From: JAKVBH01 sp049800955
GTDB lineage: Bacteria > Pseudomonadota > Alphaproteobacteria > Rhodobacterales > Rhodobacteraceae
Direction: 5' to 3'
DNA length: 64,000 nucleotides
Assembly (NCBI RefSeq): GCF_049800955.1
Contig: NZ_JBNAGA010000002.1
Span: forward strand, 1 to 64,000
In this document: piece by piece, positions 60,005 to 64,000 of the stretch
Position numbering within the stretch: the first letter of the stretch is position 1
Layout of the letters: every line of letters starts with the position of its first letter
Program-made: the position numbers and the translations under genes
The notes under the pieces: generated by a model
The model's input: only the letters and a program-made list of their open reading frames with translations
Told to the model about the DNA's origin: nothing
Database searches by the model: none

Positions 60005-60054
60005 TTAACATGTTAATTGTTGTCAAGTTAAGTAACCTGTGAGAGACTTGTCAA
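60005..60054 (-). promoter_or_regulatory. hpa operon promoter with overlapping operator palindrome
   Basis: On the minus strand TTGACA (60049-60054) and TTAACT (60026-60031) are spaced by exactly 17 bases. The perfect palindrome TTAACATGTTAA (60005-60016) lies just past the -10, over the predicted start of transcription. This is a good place for the MarR-type repressor HpaR to block the hpa operon. The site is seen, binding is inferred. Confidence 0.7.
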
Positions 60055-60083
60055 TAGCGCATCCCGCGGGCCATTGAGGTTTC

Positions 60084-60521
60084 ATGTCCAAATCGCTTCC
60101 CACGACTGCCAGATCTCTGCCCATCGCCCTGATCCGCGCGCGAGAGGGTGTCATGGCGCCGATCCGCGAAATGCTGTCGGAGACCGGGATCACGGAGCAA
60201 CAATGGCGTGTTCTGCGAGTGCTTGCGGAGTTTGGCCCCATGGACACAAAGACGCTTGCCGACCGATCGAGCCTGCTGTTCCCCAGCCTCACCCGCATTG
60301 CCGCCACACTGCGCGACAAGGGGCTCGTCACGCAAACCCGCGACGAAAATGATCGCCGCCGTCAATTCGTCGAGATCACGCAGGCGGGGCAGCGGATCAT
60401 TGAGGATTATGGCCCGCAGGCAGCCCTCATTGTCGCAAGCTTCAAGGACACGCTGGGCGCGGAGGACTACGAAACCCTCCTCGATCTGCTCGCCCGGCTG
60501 GACCCCGGCGCCCACGACTAG
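60084..60521 (+). CDS. hpaR: MarR-family repressor of homoprotocatechuate degradation
   Basis: A 145-residue HpaR-type winged-helix regulator: PIREMLSETGITEQQWRVLRVL near residues 27-48, the recognition helix SSLLFPSLTRIAATLRDKGL and wing RDENDRRRQFVEIT. It is divergent from hpaF with the palindrome between. GAGG lies five bases before the ATG. Related proteins are released by 4-hydroxy- or 3,4-dihydroxyphenylacetate. Its 3' end overlaps the Tm-1-like gene by four bases. Confidence 0.92.
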   Translation: MSKSLPTTARSLPIALIRAREGVMAPIREMLSETGITEQQWRVLRVLAEFGPMDTKTLADRSSLLFPSLTRIAATLRDKGLVTQTRDENDRRRQFVEITQAGQRIIEDYGPQAALIVASFKDTLGAEDYETLLDLLARLDPGAHD

Positions 60522-61753
60522 ACTGTGATCGTGCCATCGGCCCGCCAGGTGTCAAAAATCTCCAACGCCTTTTCGGCAAAGGCGGCATCATTGATGTGGC
60601 ACGGCAGGCGATAGCCCGCGACGTTGTCGGGCATATGCGCATCGACCTCTGAGAGAAACGCCGCGAGGCCATCGGGATTGTGCAAATCCGCACCTTCCCG
60701 ATCCCATTCTCCGAGGCCCCGCTCGGGCAGGATCAAGGCGGTCGGGCTTTTGGCCATGGCCAGTTGCTGACAATGCGCGCGCGCGACCTGCTTGGTTTCT
60801 TCCGCTTCGAGCACGATGGAGGTGATCAGCCGGTTATGCGCATGTTTCAGATGTGCGTCCCATTTGGGATCAATGTCCTGCCAACCGACGACATCCACCA
60901 GATCATAGCAGCCCGGCGCCACGATCTGCGGCGTCCCTGCAGCCCCGGCGTTGGTCAAGCGGTCCGCTCCTGCGGAGACGTTTGAGCCATGCACATGGTT
61001 GCCGAGCTCTTGCGTGCAAAAATCGAACACGCAGGCAAAGGCCCCCTGCCCGGCAAGGCTTTCAAAGGCGCGCCCGCCCATGCCCGTTGCGTGAAACACC
61101 GCCACCTCAAAGCCCCGCGCCTCCAGCGCAGGCTTGAGCGGCACGACATATTTCAACGCAGAGGTGCCCAGCGAGGTCATCCCGATCAAAGGCTTGTCGG
61201 GATTGGGGGCCTGCACGGCCCGCGCCGCCCCCAAGACCGCGCCCGCCGCCTGAGACAGTGAGGCCTTGCAGACGGAGTTCAGGCCATAGAGCCCGCCCGC
61301 CCACAGGATCATCTGCGTATCCGCCGCCAGCCGCTCCGCCGGGATCAGCGGCGAGAATGACACCGTCGAGACGATGTATTTCGGCACGCCCAAAGGCAGC
61401 GCGGCGGCGACATCCAGCGCAAGATCGGTGCCCATGGAGCCCCCGAGCGCGATCATCCCATCAAAAGCGCCCTCTTTGTACAAACGCGCGGCCAAAAGGC
61501 TCGCACCATTGGCCATGATCTGCATGGCATGGTTTTCATCGCCCGCGTCGATGGCCGCCTGAATGCTGCTGCCTCCCGCCTCAGCAACATCATGTTTGGA
61601 GTAATCTGTAGGATTTGAGGGATCGCCCAGAACGGACACATCCATCGTGACCACACAGCCCCCCTGCTCGCGGATGACATCCGTCAGAAAGCCCAGCTCA
61701 TCATCCTTGGTGTCATATGTGCCGATAACCAGAATGGTTTTTTCAGGTGTCAT
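60518..61753 (-). CDS. Tm-1-like ATP-binding domain protein (UPF0261)
   Basis: A 411-residue protein of the Tm-1-like family, named for the tomato antiviral Tm-1 N-terminal domain. It starts MTPEKTILVIGTYDTKDDEL; ALGGSMGTDLALDVAAALPLG lies near residue 100-120, and PLIGMTSLGTSALKYV near 192-207, the two halves of the duplicated fold. Enzymatic role is unknown. Its start overlaps the stop of the aldehyde dehydrogenase by four bases (ATGA), so it belongs with that gene and the TctA permease. The 64 codons before this ATG are the shadow of the dehydrogenase. Confidence 0.87.
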   Translation of the reverse strand: MTPEKTILVIGTYDTKDDELGFLTDVIREQGGCVVTMDVSVLGDPSNPTDYSKHDVAEAGGSSIQAAIDAGDENHAMQIMANGASLLAARLYKEGAFDGMIALGGSMGTDLALDVAAALPLGVPKYIVSTVSFSPLIPAERLAADTQMILWAGGLYGLNSVCKASLSQAAGAVLGAARAVQAPNPDKPLIGMTSLGTSALKYVVPLKPALEARGFEVAVFHATGMGGRAFESLAGQGAFACVFDFCTQELGNHVHGSNVSAGADRLTNAGAAGTPQIVAPGCYDLVDVVGWQDIDPKWDAHLKHAHNRLITSIVLEAEETKQVARAHCQQLAMAKSPTALILPERGLGEWDREGADLHNPDGLAAFLSEVDAHMPDNVAGYRLPCHINDAAFAEKALEIFDTWRADGTITV

Positions 61754-63234
61754 AGCTTGATCCACGCGGTTTTGAGGTTCACGTATTTGTCGATGGCGTG
61801 CAGCGATTTGTCGGACCCGTTGCCAGACTGGCCAACGCCGCCCAAAGGCACGGTGCCGTCGGCGCCGCCATAGGTGTTGATATGCATGACACCGGTACGC
61901 ACGGCGCGCACCATGCGATGCGCGCGGCTGAGGTTGGCGGTCCATGCCGCGCCCGCGAGACCATAAACGGTCGCATTGGCGAGGGAGATTGCCTCTTCTT
62001 CGCTCTCAAAAGGTGTCACGGCAAGGACCGGCCCGAAAACCTCCTTTTGCGCCAGCGTCGCATCGCGGGTCACACCCGTGACGATCGTCGGCTCCATGTA
62101 ATAGCCGCCGGTGTCCTCAAAGATGCGCCCGCCGCCTGTCACAAGCCCGCCACCTTCGGAAATGGCCGTCTCGACAAAGCCAAGGTTCGCGTTGAGCTGG
62201 GCCTCAGAATTGACCGCGCCTATCTGCGTCTCAAGCTGCAAGGGATCGCCCACGCGCATGGCCTCCGCTGCTTGTGCGACGGCGGCCACGAAATCATCGT
62301 GGATGGACGCCTCCACCAAGAGCCGTGAGCCTGCGACGCAGACTTGCCCCGCATTGCGGAAGATACCGCTGGCCGCGACCTTTGCGGCCTCACCCAGATC
62401 GGGCGCGTCTGCAAAGACAATGTTGGGAGATTTGCCGCCCAGTTCGAGATAGACACGCTTCATGTTGGAGCGCGCCGCATATTCCATCAGGCGCCGCCCT
62501 GTCGCACCTGACCCCGTGAAAGCCAGAACATCGACATCCATCGAGAGGCCCATGGCTTCGCCCACGACGCGGCCCTCTCCGGTCACGGCATTCAAGACCC
62601 CCGGCGGCAGGCCCGCCTCAAGCGCCAGCTCAGCCATGCGCATGAGCGCAAGAGAGCCTGTCTCTGAAGGTTTCAGCACAACCGAATTGCCCATCGCCAA
62701 AGCGGGCCCCAGCTTCCAGGCGCCGATCATCAGCGGGAAATTCCAGGGGATGATCGCCCCCACAACGCCCACAGGCTCTTTGTGGATCATCCCCAGGATG
62801 TTGCCCGGTGTCGGAGCGATCTCACCGTAGATCTTGTCCAGCGCTTCGGCGTAATATCGGATGGTGCCTGCTGCAGAGCCTGGTTCCGCTTTGAACGCCA
62901 TGCCGATCTCGGTGCCATTGTCGCGGACACCCAGAACAGCCAGTTCCAGCGCATGGCTCTCAATCAAATCCGCCCATTTCAAAAGCACTTTCTTGCGCGC
63001 GGCGGGCGGTTGGCCCGACCAGCGCCCATCCTCGAAAGCGCCACGGGCCGAGGCAATCGCCGCGTTCATATCCGCCACGGTTCCCTTTGCCGTGGTCGTC
63101 AGAACCCGGCCATCAATGGGTGAGATGATCTCCATGCGCCCGCCATCCGAGGCTGGCACAGGCTGGCCCTCTATCAGATGATCAAAACCCGGCACGGGCA
63201 AGGCGCGCAGCACATCGATTTTCGTTTGATCCAT
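61750..63234 (-). CDS. NAD-dependent aldehyde dehydrogenase
   Basis: A 494-residue aldehyde dehydrogenase. Catalytic Glu in LELGGKSPNIVFADAPDL and Cys in FRNAGQVCVAGSRLLVE near residue 300 are present, with PWNFPLMIGAWKLGPALA in the NAD site. It resembles the PuuC/betaine-aldehyde-like group. It lies four bases after the TctA-type gene and overlaps the Tm-1-like gene. The substrate probably derives from what the TctA transporter brings in. Confidence 0.9.
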   Translation of the reverse strand: MDQTKIDVLRALPVPGFDHLIEGQPVPASDGGRMEIISPIDGRVLTTTAKGTVADMNAAIASARGAFEDGRWSGQPPAARKKVLLKWADLIESHALELAVLGVRDNGTEIGMAFKAEPGSAAGTIRYYAEALDKIYGEIAPTPGNILGMIHKEPVGVVGAIIPWNFPLMIGAWKLGPALAMGNSVVLKPSETGSLALMRMAELALEAGLPPGVLNAVTGEGRVVGEAMGLSMDVDVLAFTGSGATGRRLMEYAARSNMKRVYLELGGKSPNIVFADAPDLGEAAKVAASGIFRNAGQVCVAGSRLLVEASIHDDFVAAVAQAAEAMRVGDPLQLETQIGAVNSEAQLNANLGFVETAISEGGGLVTGGGRIFEDTGGYYMEPTIVTGVTRDATLAQKEVFGPVLAVTPFESEEEAISLANATVYGLAGAAWTANLSRAHRMVRAVRTGVMHINTYGGADGTVPLGGVGQSGNGSDKSLHAIDKYVNLKTAWIKL

Positions 63235-63238
63235 TGCG

Positions 63239-64000
63239 CTACCTCATCTGACTGTCGTGCATGTCATGGTCTTCTTCCGGCTCATGCGCCCGCCATTCCT
63301 TGATCAAAGCGCGCAGATGCAGCGCGAGAACGATTACGATCATGGCAAAAATGATAGCGGCGATTGGCCGGTCGATCATGTCGAGCGGCGTTTTCAAACG
63401 CGGCATCGCCGAGCGCAGTTTGACCTCCATGATCCCGCCCAGGACCATACCCAGAATGATCGGCACGATGGGCAGGTTCAGCCGTTTGAGGATCAAACCC
63501 AGCACGCCAAAGCCCGCAGCAATCATGCAATCCGTCAGCGAGTTCCGGAGGCTGTAGACCCCCACGAAGGACAACAACAGGATCAAGACGCCAAGAAACC
63601 GCGTCGGAACACGGATGATTTTCGTCAGCAGGTTCGTCGAGAACATCAGAAACACAACCACGATGACATTCAACGCAATGAGCGCGAAATAGAGGCCGTA
63701 GACGAGATCGATGTTGTTCTGGAACAGTTGCGGGCCGGGAATGACATTGTGCACGTAAAAGACCGAGAGCATCATGGCCGTGAGCGCCTCGCCCGGGATG
63801 CCCAGCGCCAGAAGCGGGATCATCGCCGCAGCGGGCACGGCGTTATTGGCGGCCTCCGATGCGATCAAACCCTCGGGTGAGCCTTTGCCGAAGGCGTCGG
63901 GATCTTTCGAGGTTTTCTGGGCGTAGGTATAGGACATGAATTGCGCGGTGAACTCGCCCGTGCCCGGGATCATGCCGAGGATCACACCAAATCCCGAGGC
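63239..64000 (-). CDS. Tripartite tricarboxylate transporter permease TctA (5' end outside window)
   Basis: The 3' half of a TctA-type large permease, cut at the window edge; 253 codons are visible. The conserved glycine-rich GMIPGTGEFTAQFMSYTYA and PEGLIASEAANNAVPAAAMIPLLALGIPG lie at the start of the visible part, then six membrane segments, and the acidic tail with HEPEEDHDMHDSQ. It works with a TctB and a periplasmic TctC, expected beyond the window. Operon with the aldehyde dehydrogenase and Tm-1-like genes. Confidence 0.9.
   Translation of the reverse strand, partial: ASGFGVILGMIPGTGEFTAQFMSYTYAQKTSKDPDAFGKGSPEGLIASEAANNAVPAAAMIPLLALGIPGEALTAMMLSVFYVHNVIPGPQLFQNNIDLVYGLYFALIALNVIVVVFLMFSTNLLTKIIRVPTRFLGVLILLLSFVGVYSLRNSLTDCMIAAGFGVLGLILKRLNLPIVPIILGMVLGGIMEVKLRSAMPRLKTPLDMIDRPIAAIIFAMIVIVLALHLRALIKEWRAHEPEEDHDMHDSQMR

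Overview
The window is one contiguous stretch of a GC-rich (roughly 60 %) alphaproteobacterial chromosome. The protein families and gene neighbourhoods point to the Rhodobacteraceae/Roseobacter group (order Rhodobacterales): RpoB/RpoC/EF-Tu sequence style, a GlpSTPQV-type ABC transporter with its DUF2160 protein, a homoprotocatechuate cluster and TTT (TctA) transport. No genus can be named from sequence reading alone.

Region 1 (1-27 kb) is the translation/transcription core, almost all on the minus strand. Read 5' to 3' on that strand it runs tRNA-Trp, SLC13 permease, acetyltransferase, secE, nusG, three genes of unknown or poorly known function, rplK-rplA, a two-gene sensory unit, rplJ-rplL, rpoB-rpoC, EamA permease, then the str operon rpsL-rpsG-fusA-tuf. 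A consensus-like promoter precedes rpsL and hairpin terminators follow tuf, rpoC, rplA and nusG. The unusual element is a hybrid histidine kinase plus a periplasmic molybdopterin-fold protein without cysteine, placed between rplKA and rplJL.

Region 2 (27-42 kb) is mixed accessory sequence. It holds three tandem paralogous small exported proteins, a CoA-transferase/hydratase pair resembling the mesaconyl-CoA branch of the 3-hydroxypropionate bicycle, and a divergent TetR/membrane-protein pair. A second tuf follows, identical to the first except for one synonymous base; the shared block includes the downstream terminators but stops exactly at the start codon. Then come a lipoprotein, a cytochrome P450, a PaiB-like protein, mtaB-dapF, tRNA-Lys, a decayed IS5-type transposase, a 99-bp inverted-repeat element, a sulfotransferase-like protein, a LysR regulator and a Dabb protein.

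Region 3 (42-52 kb) is a six-gene ABC transporter operon of the glycerol GlpSTPQV type without glpD or glpK beside it. Its two ATPases carry complementary defects, which predicts one active ATP site. It is followed by an iron-type alcohol dehydrogenase with a substituted metal ligand, and by a second, oppositely oriented pair of paralogous permeases with no ATPase or binding protein of their own.

Region 4 (52-60.5 kb) is a near-complete homoprotocatechuate (3,4-dihydroxyphenylacetate) meta-cleavage operon, hpaF-E-D-gabD-decarboxylase-hpaG-H-I, with a divergent hpaR. A palindrome overlaps the predicted transcription start. An aromatic amino acid decarboxylase and a succinate-semialdehyde dehydrogenase are built in, suggesting a route from aromatic amino acids or amines to succinate and pyruvate. 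Region 5 (60.5-64 kb) is a Tm-1-like protein, an aldehyde dehydrogenase and a TctA permease cut by the window edge.
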